Assembly: GCA_023380575.1 (NCBI GenBank)
Contig: JAMCRM010000295.1
Location: forward strand, 1 to 7,430
DNA length: 7,430 nt
Reading direction: 5' to 3'
Origin: Acidobacteriota bacterium
GTDB taxonomy: Bacteria; Acidobacteriota; Terriglobia; Bryobacterales; Bryobacteraceae
The number at the start of each line of letters is the position of its first letter. The first letter of the stretch is position 1. Below are positions 1-6,681 of the stretch, piece by piece. The translations under genes and the position numbers were made by a program. The notes beneath the pieces are model-generated. The model saw nothing but the letters and a program-made list of their open reading frames with translations. It ran no database searches and was not told the DNA's origin.

Positions 1-1158
<1,158 letters not shown>

Positions 1159-1160
1159 AT

Positions 1161-1200
1161 CCGGCAGGATGCAGGCTGCCGGCGGTACGAATCGCCGGCA
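1161..1200 (+). promoter_or_regulatory. Two overlapping, mutually exclusive hairpins between the lipid kinase gene and groES
   Basis: The first inverted repeat pairs CCGGCAG (1161-1167) with CTGCCGG (1176-1182) around an 8-base loop. The second pairs TGCCGGCG (1177-1184) with CGCCGGCA (1193-1200), also around an 8-base loop. They share 1177-1182, so only one can form at a time. Neither is followed by a U-run, so a standard intrinsic terminator is not supported. They begin two bases after the lipid kinase stop codon. They may be a mRNA 3'-end structure, a weak terminator, or part of a switch in read-through transcripts. They lie upstream of the predicted groES transcription start. Confidence 0.5.
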
Positions 1201-1231
1201 TTCGGTTCCCAATTCCTGCGGCGCGCATGAT

Positions 1232-1237
1232 TATAAT
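1232..1237 (+). promoter_or_regulatory. TATAAT -10 box for groES
   Basis: A perfect TATAAT lies 19 bases before the groES ATG, in an AT-rich patch. It predicts a start near 1244, right at the ribosome binding site, so the leader would be only about 13 bases. A TG lies two bases upstream of the box, one base off the extended -10 spacing. No good -35 is seen, and no CIRCE (HrcA) inverted repeat is present in 1159-1256. Confidence 0.45.
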
Positions 1238-1242
1238 TCAGT

Positions 1243-1247
1243 AGGAG
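1243..1247 (+). promoter_or_regulatory. Ribosome binding site of groES
   Basis: AGGAG lies nine bases upstream of the ATG at 1257, a standard spacing, and fixes the groES start. Confidence 0.75.
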
Positions 1248-1256
1248 CTGAAATCG

Positions 1257-1544
1257 ATGAATCTGCGTCCTCTACACGATCGCGTACTGGTACAGCGCCT
1301 GGAAGAGCAGGAGGAGGTCCGCGGCGGCATAGTGATCCCGGACACCGCCAAGGAGAAGCCGCAGCAGGCCCGGGTGAAGGCCGTGGGCGACGGCAAGATC
1401 CTGGACAACGGAGAGCGTGTGCCGATCGACGTCAAGGAGAACGACCGCATCCTGTTCGGCAAGTACTCCGGGGCGGAAGTCAAGATCGACAACGAAGAGT
1501 ACCTGATACTGCGGGAAGACGAGATCCTGGCGGTCCTGGAGTAG
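1257..1544 (+). CDS. groES: Co-chaperonin GroES (Hsp10)
   Basis: This complete 95-residue protein has the normal GroES length. It starts MNLRPLHDRVLV and contains the mobile loop at about 17-33, with the hydrophobic IVI (25-27) that docks on GroEL inside GGIVIPDTA (23-31). VKAVGDGK (40-47) and DRILFGKYSGAEVK (63-76) follow, and it ends EDEILAVLE. In the cytoplasm seven copies form the lid of the GroEL folding chamber. The start is fixed by AGGAG nine bases upstream. The usual partner groEL does not follow: the next gene is a periplasmic chaperone, so GroEL must be encoded elsewhere. Heat-shock control is plausible, but no CIRCE element is visible. Confidence 0.97.
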   Translation: MNLRPLHDRVLVQRLEEQEEVRGGIVIPDTAKEKPQQARVKAVGDGKILDNGERVPIDVKENDRILFGKYSGAEVKIDNEEYLILREDEILAVLE

Positions 1545-1552
1545 TTCGCTCG

Positions 1553-1567
1553 CGCGCCCGCGGCGCG
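1553..1567 (+). other. GC-rich hairpin after groES
   Basis: CGCGCC (1553-1558) and GGCGCG (1562-1567) form a perfect six-base stem with a three-base loop, eight bases after the groES stop. No U-run follows, so it is not a clear terminator. It could attenuate read-through or stabilise the groES 3' end. CG-rich palindromes also arise by chance in DNA of this composition. Confidence 0.35.
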
Positions 1568-1580
1568 TGGTACCCTGAAA

Positions 1581-1594
1581 GTTCGAAACCGAAC
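1581..1594 (+). other. Small hairpin ahead of the Skp ribosome binding site
   Basis: GTTCG (1581-1585) and CGAAC (1590-1594) are exact reverse complements around the four-base loop AAAC. The stem ends five bases before the AAGGAG at 1600-1605. It is a weak structure with no assigned function. Confidence 0.3.
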
Positions 1595-1599
1595 GTAGC

Positions 1600-1605
1600 A
1601 AGGAG
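1600..1605 (+). promoter_or_regulatory. Ribosome binding site of the Skp-like gene
   Basis: AAGGAG lies nine bases before the ATG at 1615, separated from it by a run of six T. It is strong enough for independent initiation and supports this start. Confidence 0.7.
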
Positions 1606-1614
1606 TTTTTTGGC

Positions 1615-2139
1615 ATGTCCGTACGTCCCGGGCTCAGGCTGTCCCTAGCCTGTTTCGCCCTTCTTTCCCTGGCAAAAATCGGCGCCGCGCAGGCCAAGAT
1701 AGCGGTGGTCAATCTGCAGCGCGCGGTGCTGGAATCGGAAGAAATCAAGAAAGCCTCGGCAGCCATGGAGGCGAAATACAAGCCGCGCCAGGCGGAGATG
1801 GAGAAGATCCAGAAGGAACTGCAGGATATTCAGAACCAGCTTCAGAGCAATGCGGGCAAGCTGACGCCGCAGGCCGAAGCGGACCTGACCGCGCGCGGGC
1901 AGCGGCGGCAGCGCGATCTGCAGCGGATGACCGAAGATTTGCAGGGCGAGGTGGATCGCGAGCGCAATGAGATCCTGCAGGGCAGCACGCAGAAGATGCA
2001 GGGTGTGATCAAGAAACTGGCCGAGGAGCGGGCGCTTGACGTGGTGGTGGATGTATCCAACACGGTGTATTTCAAACCGGCGCTGGATATTACCAATGAC
2101 GCCCTGGCGGCCTACAACAAAGCATATCCGGGCAAGTAA
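1615..2139 (+). CDS. OmpH/Skp-family periplasmic chaperone
   Basis: The 174-residue precursor has a Sec-type signal peptide: basic R4 and R8, a hydrophobic core at about 9-20, and a likely cleavage after AQA (25-27). The mature part starts KIAVVNLQRAVLESEE, the classic OmpH/Skp opening strand and helix. A long charged, Gln/Glu-rich coiled coil follows (about 42-135), and then the returning strand LDVVVDVSNTVYF (141-153) and ALDITNDALAAYNK (156-169). Members form trimers with tentacle-like coiled coils that hold unfolded outer-membrane proteins in the periplasm. The usual neighbours bamA and lpxD are absent. It lies 70 bases after groES and 15 bases before the next gene. Family assignment is strong; exact equivalence to E. 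coli Skp is inferred. Confidence 0.9.
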   Translation: MSVRPGLRLSLACFALLSLAKIGAAQAKIAVVNLQRAVLESEEIKKASAAMEAKYKPRQAEMEKIQKELQDIQNQLQSNAGKLTPQAEADLTARGQRRQRDLQRMTEDLQGEVDRERNEILQGSTQKMQGVIKKLAEERALDVVVDVSNTVYFKPALDITNDALAAYNKAYPGK

Positions 2140-2144
2140 GGGCG
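2128..2144 (+). repeat. 17-bp direct repeat, copy 1 (end of the Skp-like gene)
   Basis: CCGGGCAAGTAAGGGCG covers the last codons (Pro-Gly-Lys), the TAA stop and the following bases of the Skp-like gene. The identical sequence ends the next gene at 2569-2585, in the same reading frame. Confidence 0.8.
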
Positions 2145-2148
2145 GAGG
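2144..2148 (+). promoter_or_regulatory. Ribosome binding site of the membrane-protein gene
   Basis: GGAGG lies six bases before the ATG at 2155. The 15-base gap from the previous stop codon suggests translation from the same mRNA as the Skp-like gene. Confidence 0.65.
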
Positions 2149-2154
2149 CGGCGC

Positions 2155-2580
2155 ATGCCGGGGTATCTTGATACCTACGGAGCGGGCGAGGAGCAGCGCG
2201 AGAAGGTCCTGAAGCGGATCGCGCTGGCGCTGGTGATCGCGCTGGTAGCGGGCGCGGTGTTGGTGTTCGTGTTCTACAACTGGCGGGAAGAGCGCCAGGC
2301 GCGGCGGTTTTTCGAGTTGCTCGGGGAGCGCCACTACCGCGCGGCGTACGCCATGTGGGGATGCACGGAACAGACGCCGTGCCGCGACTACGGAATGCCG
2401 GATTTCATGAAAGACTGGGGCACGGTGACGGGCGGGAAGGTGACGCGCAGCCGCTCCTGCGGGTCGGGGGTGATTCTGACCGTGGATGTTCCCGGGCGCG
2501 GCGAAGAGAGGCTGTGGGTGCAGCGCGGCGACCTGACCATTGGCTTTTCCCCGTATCCGGGCTGCCCGCCGGGCAAGTAA
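2155..2580 (+). CDS. Unrecognised single-pass membrane protein with four cysteines
   Basis: I do not recognise the family of this 141-residue protein. It has a charged N-terminal segment (1-20), one transmembrane helix (about 22-41, from IALALVIALV onward), then a basic stretch WREERQARR (43-51) and a soluble C-terminal domain of about 90 residues. FFELLGERHYRAAYAMWG (52-69) resembles the first helices of small membrane-anchored domains that begin with a Phe-rich helix and an Ala-Tyr turn, as in some NTF2-like folds, but this is only a resemblance. Cysteines at 70, 76, 102 and 137 could form two disulfides if the domain lies outside the cytoplasm; the topology is not certain. Fifteen bases separate it from the Skp-like gene, so an envelope role is plausible. 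It ends with the same PGK tail and 17-bp sequence as that gene. Confidence 0.75.
   Translation: MPGYLDTYGAGEEQREKVLKRIALALVIALVAGAVLVFVFYNWREERQARRFFELLGERHYRAAYAMWGCTEQTPCRDYGMPDFMKDWGTVTGGKVTRSRSCGSGVILTVDVPGRGEERLWVQRGDLTIGFSPYPGCPPGK
2162..2175. repeat. 14-bp palindrome within the start of the membrane-protein gene
   Basis: GGTATC (2162-2167) and GATACC (2170-2175) flank TT, a dyad within codons 3-7. The two-base gap is too short for a stable RNA hairpin without opening the inner pairs. It is probably chance. Confidence 0.25.
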
Positions 2581-2585
2581 GGGCG
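2569..2585 (+). repeat. 17-bp direct repeat, copy 2 (end of the membrane-protein gene)
   Basis: This is identical to 2128-2144 and offset by 441 bases. It again encodes Pro-Gly-Lys and the TAA stop, plus five bases beyond. Confidence 0.8.
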
Positions 2586-2620
2586 CATACCGGCGCCGCG
2601 CTGAAGCTGCAAGAATCGCG

Positions 2621-5095
2621 TTAGCTGAAGGAGTAGAGCAACTGTCCCGCGGGGGCCTCGGTGAGGACGTCTCCCGCGCCCACGGGCTGCTCCTGCACGG
2701 TGCGATAGTAGATGCCGGCATCGCCGAGGTAGACTTCCAGTTCCGCCGGCCGGGGCAGGTTGCCCTGGATCAGCAATTCCGAAAGCGGGTCCTCGATATA
2801 CTTCTGCAGTGCGCGGCGCAGGGGACGGGCGCCGTAACTGCGATCGCCGCAGGTCTTCTCCAGGATGTACTTGGAGGCGTCGGGAGCCAGCCGGATCTTG
2901 ATCTGCTTCTGGACCAGGTTGTCGTTGATCTGCCACACCATGAGATCGATGATCTTCACAAGGTCGTCGTCGGTCAGGGCGTTGAACAGGATCACGTCGT
3001 CCAGGCGGTTCAGGAATTCGGGGTTGAACGCCTTCTTCACTTCGCTCCGCACCATGTCTTCCACCTTGCTGGAAATGCCTTCGGTGGAGGGCGCGGAGAA
3101 GCCCAGGTGGCCGCGTTTTTCGAGGAACCGCGCACCCAGGTTGGAGGTCATAATGATGATGGTGTTCTTGAAATCGACGGTGTTGCCCAGGCCGTCGGTG
3201 AGCTGGCCATCCTCGAACACCTGCAGCAGGATGTTATAGACATCGGGGTGCGCCTTCTCGATTTCATCGAGCAGGATGATGGAGTACGGGTTGCGCTTCA
3301 CGCGCTCGGTCAACTGGCCGCCCTCTTCGTAGCCCACGTAGCCCGGAGGCGAGCCGATCAGCTTGGAAACCGAGTGCTTCTCCATGAACTCCGACATATC
3401 GAAGCGCACCAGGGATTTCTCGCTGCCGAAGAGGAACTGGGCCAGGGCCCGCGCCACCTCGGTCTTGCCCACGCCGGTGGGCCCCAGGAACAGGAAGGAA
3501 CCGGCGGGACGGGCGCTCGATTTGAGGCCCGCGCGCGAGCGGCGGATGGCGCGCGCCAGGGCGGAGATGGCCTTCTCCTGGCTGATGACGCGCTTGTGCA
3601 ACTCTTCCTCGATGCGCAGCAGCTTGGCGACTTCCTCTTCCTTGATGGAAGTCATGGGCACGCCGGTCCAGCGGGCCACGACCTCTTCGATATCGTCCTT
3701 GCCCACCACGCCGGTGGAGGAATCGTCCAGGTTGTACTTTTCGCGCAGGAGGCGCATGTTCTCGCGCTCCTTGCGCTCCTCGTCGGAGTAGAAGCGCGCC
3801 TTTTCGAACTCGTGGTTGGCGATGGCGTTTTCCATGCGGTGCACGATGAACTTGATGCGCTTCTGAATATCGGCGAGGTCGGGCGGCAGGGTGGTCTGGC
3901 GCAGTTTGACGCGGGCGCCGGCCTCATCGATGAGATCGATGGCCTTATCGGGAAGGAAGCGGTCGGGAATGTACCGGCTGGAGGTGTAAACGGCGGTTTC
4001 CACGGCCTCGTCGGTGTAGGCCACGGCATGGAATTTCTCATACCGGTCCTTGATGCCGAAGAGGATCTTGACGGCGTCGGCTTCGCTCGGGGGCGGCACC
4101 TTGACGGCCTGGAAGCGGCGTTCGAGGGAGCGGTCCTTCTCGATGGACTTGCGGAACTCGGCCGGGGTGGTCGCGCCGATGCACTGGATCTCGCCGCGGG
4201 AGAGGGCGGGCTTGAGGATATTGGCGGCGTCCAGCGAGCCCTCGGCGGAGCCCGCGCCGACCAATGTATGCAGCTCGTCAATGAAGATGATGGCGTTCTG
4301 ATTCTCCATCAGTTCTTTCATGATGGTTTTCAGGCGCTCTTCGAACTGCCCGCGGTACTTGGTGCCGGCGACGATGAGGGAGAGGTCGAGGGCGAGGATG
4401 CGCTTATCGGCAAGGAAAGAGGGCACGTCGCCATCGGCGATGCGCTGGGCGAGACCTTCGACGATGGCGGTCTTGCCCACGCCGGGCTCGCCGATTAGCA
4501 CCGGGTTGTTCTTGGTGCGCCGGCAAAGGATCTGGACGACGCGCTCCAGTTCATAGTCGCGGCCGATGAGCGGGTCGAGCATGTTGTCCATGGCCGACTG
4601 GGTCAGGTCACGGCTGAATTCGGAGAGCAGGGAACTCTCCTTGGGCCGGCTGGAGGCCATTTTTTCCGATTGCGAGCGGGCCAGTTCCTCGCGGATGGTG
4701 GACAGCCGCAGGCCGCGCTCGTGAAGGATTTCGGCCGCAAAGCATTTTTCTTCCCGCAGCAGGCCGAGCAGCAGGTGCTCGGTGCCGATGTGCTTGTGAT
4801 TCAGCCGTTCGGCTTCCTCGGCTCCGTACGCCAGCACACGTTTGCACTCGTGGCTGAGGGGCAGATCCACCGAGGTCGATACCTTTTCACGGATGGTGGT
4901 ATGGCCTTCTATTTGCTTCCGGATGGATTCGATTGCCGCATGCGAGCGAAGGAAGCGATTGGCGAGGGCTTTGTCCTCCCGCAGCAGCCCCAGCAGGAGG
5001 TGTTCGGTTTCAATGTACGGGCTGCCGAACTGGCTGGCCTCGTAACGCGCGAAGAAAATGACCCTTCTCGCCTTCTCCGTGTAACGTTCAAACAT
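2621..5095 (-). CDS. clpC: ATP-dependent Clp protease ATP-binding subunit ClpC (Hsp100)
   Basis: This complete 824-residue class I AAA+ unfoldase would feed substrates to ClpP in the cytoplasm. Two Clp N repeats (about 1-145) carry [15 protein letters not shown] (24-38) and [12 protein letters not shown] (102-113). D1 has Walker A GEPGVGKT (202-209), pore loop KYRG (247-250), Walker B IIFIDE (269-274) and the arginines of ERRF (325-328). A UVR-like coiled segment, [20 protein letters not shown] (421-440), identifies ClpC rather than ClpA or ClpB. D2 has Walker A GPTGVGKT (538-545), pore loop GYVGYEEGG (585-593), Walker B IILLDE (606-611), the ClpP-docking tripeptide LGF (664-666) and sensor-2 GARPLRR (755-761). 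No key residue is missing. The ATG at 5095 begins the canonical [17 protein letters not shown]. The only purine run upstream is AGGGGG, eleven bases away, a weak site. It lies 15 bases after lolD and is probably co-transcribed with it. Confidence 0.97.
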   Translation of the reverse strand: MFERYTEKARRVIFFARYEASQFGSPYIETEHLLLGLLREDKALANRFLRSHAAIESIRKQIEGHTTIREKVSTSVDLPLSHECKRVLAYGAEEAERLNHKHIGTEHLLLGLLREEKCFAAEILHERGLRLSTIREELARSQSEKMASSRPKESSLLSEFSRDLTQSAMDNMLDPLIGRDYELERVVQILCRRTKNNPVLIGEPGVGKTAIVEGLAQRIADGDVPSFLADKRILALDLSLIVAGTKYRGQFEERLKTIMKELMENQNAIIFIDELHTLVGAGSAEGSLDAANILKPALSRGEIQCIGATTPAEFRKSIEKDRSLERRFQAVKVPPPSEADAVKILFGIKDRYEKFHAVAYTDEAVETAVYTSSRYIPDRFLPDKAIDLIDEAGARVKLRQTTLPPDLADIQKRIKFIVHRMENAIANHEFEKARFYSDEERKERENMRLLREKYNLDDSSTGVVGKDDIEEVVARWTGVPMTSIKEEEVAKLLRIEEELHKRVISQEKAISALARAIRRSRAGLKSSARPAGSFLFLGPTGVGKTEVARALAQFLFGSEKSLVRFDMSEFMEKHSVSKLIGSPPGYVGYEEGGQLTERVKRNPYSIILLDEIEKAHPDVYNILLQVFEDGQLTDGLGNTVDFKNTIIIMTSNLGARFLEKRGHLGFSAPSTEGISSKVEDMVRSEVKKAFNPEFLNRLDDVILFNALTDDDLVKIIDLMVWQINDNLVQKQIKIRLAPDASKYILEKTCGDRSYGARPLRRALQKYIEDPLSELLIQGNLPRPAELEVYLGDAGIYYRTVQEQPVGAGDVLTEAPAGQLLYSFS

Positions 5096-5110
5096 AAAGC
5101 GTGACGCCCC

Positions 5111-5842
5111 CTATGAATTAAGATACTCCCTGCCGGTTCCGGGTTGCTGCGAAATCGGTGTTCCCGGCACCAATACCCCGCCTTGCAGATTCAGAACACG
5201 ATCGCAGCGGCGCGCAAAATCGAGGTTATGGGTCACGAACACGGAAGTAAGCCCATGGGCGCGATGGAGATTCTGGATGAGCTTGAAAACCATTTCCCCG
5301 GTGCGGAAATCCAGGTTGCCGGTCGGTTCATCGGCCAGCAGCATGGAAGGATTGCCGATCAGGGCACGGGCGAGCACGACCCGCTGCTGCTCCCCTCCGG
5401 AAAGTTCCCCCGCGCGATGTGTGGCGCGGGCGGCAAGCCCCACTTCCTCGAGCCGGGACCGCGCCTCCGCCGCGGCGCGTTCCCGATCGGCGCCGCGAAT
5501 CCACAACGGCATCATCACGTTCTCCAGCGCGGTGAATTCCGGCAGGAGGTAGTGAATTTGCCACACAAACCCAATTTCACGATTGCGGAAGTCGGCGAGT
5601 TCCCGGTCGGTGAGCCTGGAAATATCCTTCGTTCCATAGTATATCGTGCCGCCGAACCCGCAGCATAGACCGCCTAAGAGGTGCAGCAGCGTGGATTTAC
5701 CCGCGCCGGACTCGCCCACCAGGGCCAGCGTCTCGCCGCGATAGACCTCCAGGTCGAGGTCTTTGAACACCACCAGATCGGAGTCGCCCGAGCGGTAGGT
5801 TTTGGTGAGACCGACAGCCCGTATCACCGCATCCATGCGCAT
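5111..5842 (-). CDS. lolD: ABC transporter ATP-binding protein, LolD-type (lipoprotein release)
   Basis: The 243-residue ATPase has Walker A GESGAGKST (43-51), Q-loop Gln95 in GFVWQIHYLLPEF (91-103), signature LSGGEQQ (147-153), Walker B MLLADE (167-172) and H-loop His205 in VTHN. The segment HYLLPEFTALENVMMP and the DEPTGNLD motif are typical of LolD, whose ATP hydrolysis drives the LolCE membrane proteins to release outer-membrane lipoproteins from the inner membrane. The wider MacB/FtsE group is the alternative. No permease gene adjoins it: clpC follows after 15 bases, and lutA is divergent. Two in-frame ATGs are possible, at 5842 and 5836; the second gives 241 residues. A much longer open frame runs upstream to 6694 but is antisense to lutA and not coding. 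Confidence 0.9.
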   Translation of the reverse strand: MRMDAVIRAVGLTKTYRSGDSDLVVFKDLDLEVYRGETLALVGESGAGKSTLLHLLGGLCCGFGGTIYYGTKDISRLTDRELADFRNREIGFVWQIHYLLPEFTALENVMMPLWIRGADRERAAAEARSRLEEVGLAARATHRAGELSGGEQQRVVLARALIGNPSMLLADEPTGNLDFRTGEMVFKLIQNLHRAHGLTSVFVTHNLDFARRCDRVLNLQGGVLVPGTPISQQPGTGREYLNS

Positions 5843-5851
5843 ACCATAACA
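5843..5851 (-). promoter_or_regulatory. Extended -10 promoter element for lolD-clpC
   Basis: On the minus strand TGT-TATGGT (5851-5843) is a TGn-extended -10, with the hexamer matching four of six consensus bases. Standard spacing puts the transcription start at 5836, exactly the A of the second in-frame ATG of lolD. No Shine-Dalgarno sequence is seen, so a leaderless mRNA is possible. No -35 is recognisable, as is common for extended -10 promoters. Confidence 0.4.
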
Positions 5852-5895
5852 TCCATTCCCGTACCGTGCGCCAGGGTAATCGGGCCAAATCCGCC

Positions 5896-5916
5896 GACCC
5901 GGGCGCCCTGAGGGTC
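5896..5916. promoter_or_regulatory. Inverted repeat upstream of lutA, possible operator
   Basis: GACCC (5896-5900) and GGGTC (5912-5916) flank GGGCGCCC (5901-5908), itself a palindrome. The element lies where the lutA -35 region would be, and between the divergent lolD and lutA genes. Known lut operons are controlled by GntR-type or similar repressors, so an operator is possible, but GC-rich dyads are common by chance here. Confidence 0.25.
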
Positions 5917-5932
5917 TGCCGAAAGGGATTGT

Positions 5933-5941
5933 TGCTACAAT
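5933..5941 (+). promoter_or_regulatory. Extended -10 promoter element for lutA
   Basis: TGC-TACAAT is a TGn-extended -10, with the hexamer matching five of six consensus bases. Standard spacing puts the start at about 5948, three bases before the lutA ATG. The bases between (TCGGCTTTCC region) hold no Shine-Dalgarno sequence, so the mRNA is probably leaderless or nearly so. Confidence 0.5.
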
Positions 5942-5950
5942 CGGCTTTCC

Positions 5951-6676
5951 ATGGCTCGCCGCGTTTCTCTGTTCGTCACGTGTATTGTGGACCAACTGTT
6001 CCCCCGTGTGGGGATGGCCATGGCGGAGGTGCTGGAGCGCGCCGGGTGGGAAGTGGATTTTCCCTCCGACCAGACCTGCTGTGGCCAGCCCGCGTTCAAC
6101 ACCGGCTACCGGGAGGAGGCGGCGATGGTGGCGCGGCACTTCCTCAAGGTGTTTGAAAAGGCCGAGTATGTTGTGATTCCCTCGGGTTCGTGCACCTCGA
6201 TGATTTCGCATCACTACCCCGAGCTGTTCGCGGGCGAACCGGAGATGCTGGAGCGCGTGCGGCGGCTGGAGCCGCGCATCTGGGAGTTCTCGAAGTTCCT
6301 GCTGGAGGTGGCCGGCGTGGAGGACGTCGGGGCGCGGCTCAACGAGGTGGTCACCTTCCACGACAGTTGCCACGGGCTGCGGGAGCTGAAGATCAAGGCC
6401 GGTCCGCGGCGCCTGCTGGCGCACGTGCGCGGGCTCGAACTGCGCGAGATGGACCGCGCCGAGGAATGCTGCGGGTTCGGCGGCACGTTCTCGGTGAAAT
6501 TTCCGGAGGTTTCGGGCGGCATGGCCCGGACCAAGATCGACTCCATCCTGAAGACGGGCGCGCGCGCGGTGGTAGGAATTGACGCGAGCTGCCTGATGCA
6601 GATTCAGGGCGCCCTTTCCCGCGCCGGGCATCCGGTGCGGACCATGCATCTGGCCGAAGTGCTGGCCAGCCGGTGA
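5951..6676 (+). CDS. lutA: L-lactate oxidation Fe-S protein LutA (YkgE/CCG-domain family)
   Basis: This complete 241-residue protein has two cysteine-rich CCG domains, as in heterodisulfide reductase subunit B and glycolate oxidase GlcF. Domain 1 has Cys11, CCG at 43-45 within DQTCCGQPAFNTGY, and Cys81 in SGSCTSM. Domain 2 has Cys140 in FHDSCHGLRELK, CCG at 173-175 within EECCGFGGTFSVKF, and Cys214 in DASCLMQ. Such clusters bind iron-sulfur centres. LutA acts with LutB and LutC to oxidise L-lactate to pyruvate in the cytoplasm or at the inner membrane face. The ATG at 5951 gives the usual start, RVSLFVTCIVDQLFP. lutB begins five bases after the stop codon, so the two share an operon. All expected cysteines are present. 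Confidence 0.93.
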   Translation: MARRVSLFVTCIVDQLFPRVGMAMAEVLERAGWEVDFPSDQTCCGQPAFNTGYREEAAMVARHFLKVFEKAEYVVIPSGSCTSMISHHYPELFAGEPEMLERVRRLEPRIWEFSKFLLEVAGVEDVGARLNEVVTFHDSCHGLRELKIKAGPRRLLAHVRGLELREMDRAEECCGFGGTFSVKFPEVSGGMARTKIDSILKTGARAVVGIDASCLMQIQGALSRAGHPVRTMHLAEVLASR

Positions 6677-6681
6677 ATTCC

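Noticed and set aside
1159..1256. CIRCE (HrcA-binding) element expected upstream of groES
   Set aside because: No TTAGCACTC-type inverted repeat is present; the dyads found there are unrelated GC-rich stems.
2581..2620. Bidirectional terminator in the convergent gap
   Set aside because: There is a CGGCGCCG palindrome at 2591-2598 but no loop and no T-run on either strand. A short stem at 2563-2575 is inside coding sequence and also lacks a T-run.
1645..2721. Minus-strand open frame of 358 codons
   Set aside because: It runs across the Skp-like gene, the membrane-protein gene and the end of clpC in a shadow frame. The composition is His/Arg/Pro-rich, as expected for a shadow.
2540..4498. Plus-strand open frame of 652 codons
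   Set aside because: It lies antisense to clpC, which has complete and strongly conserved motifs. The frame is open because GC-rich codon bias removes stops on the opposite strand. Its translation shows no recognisable domain.
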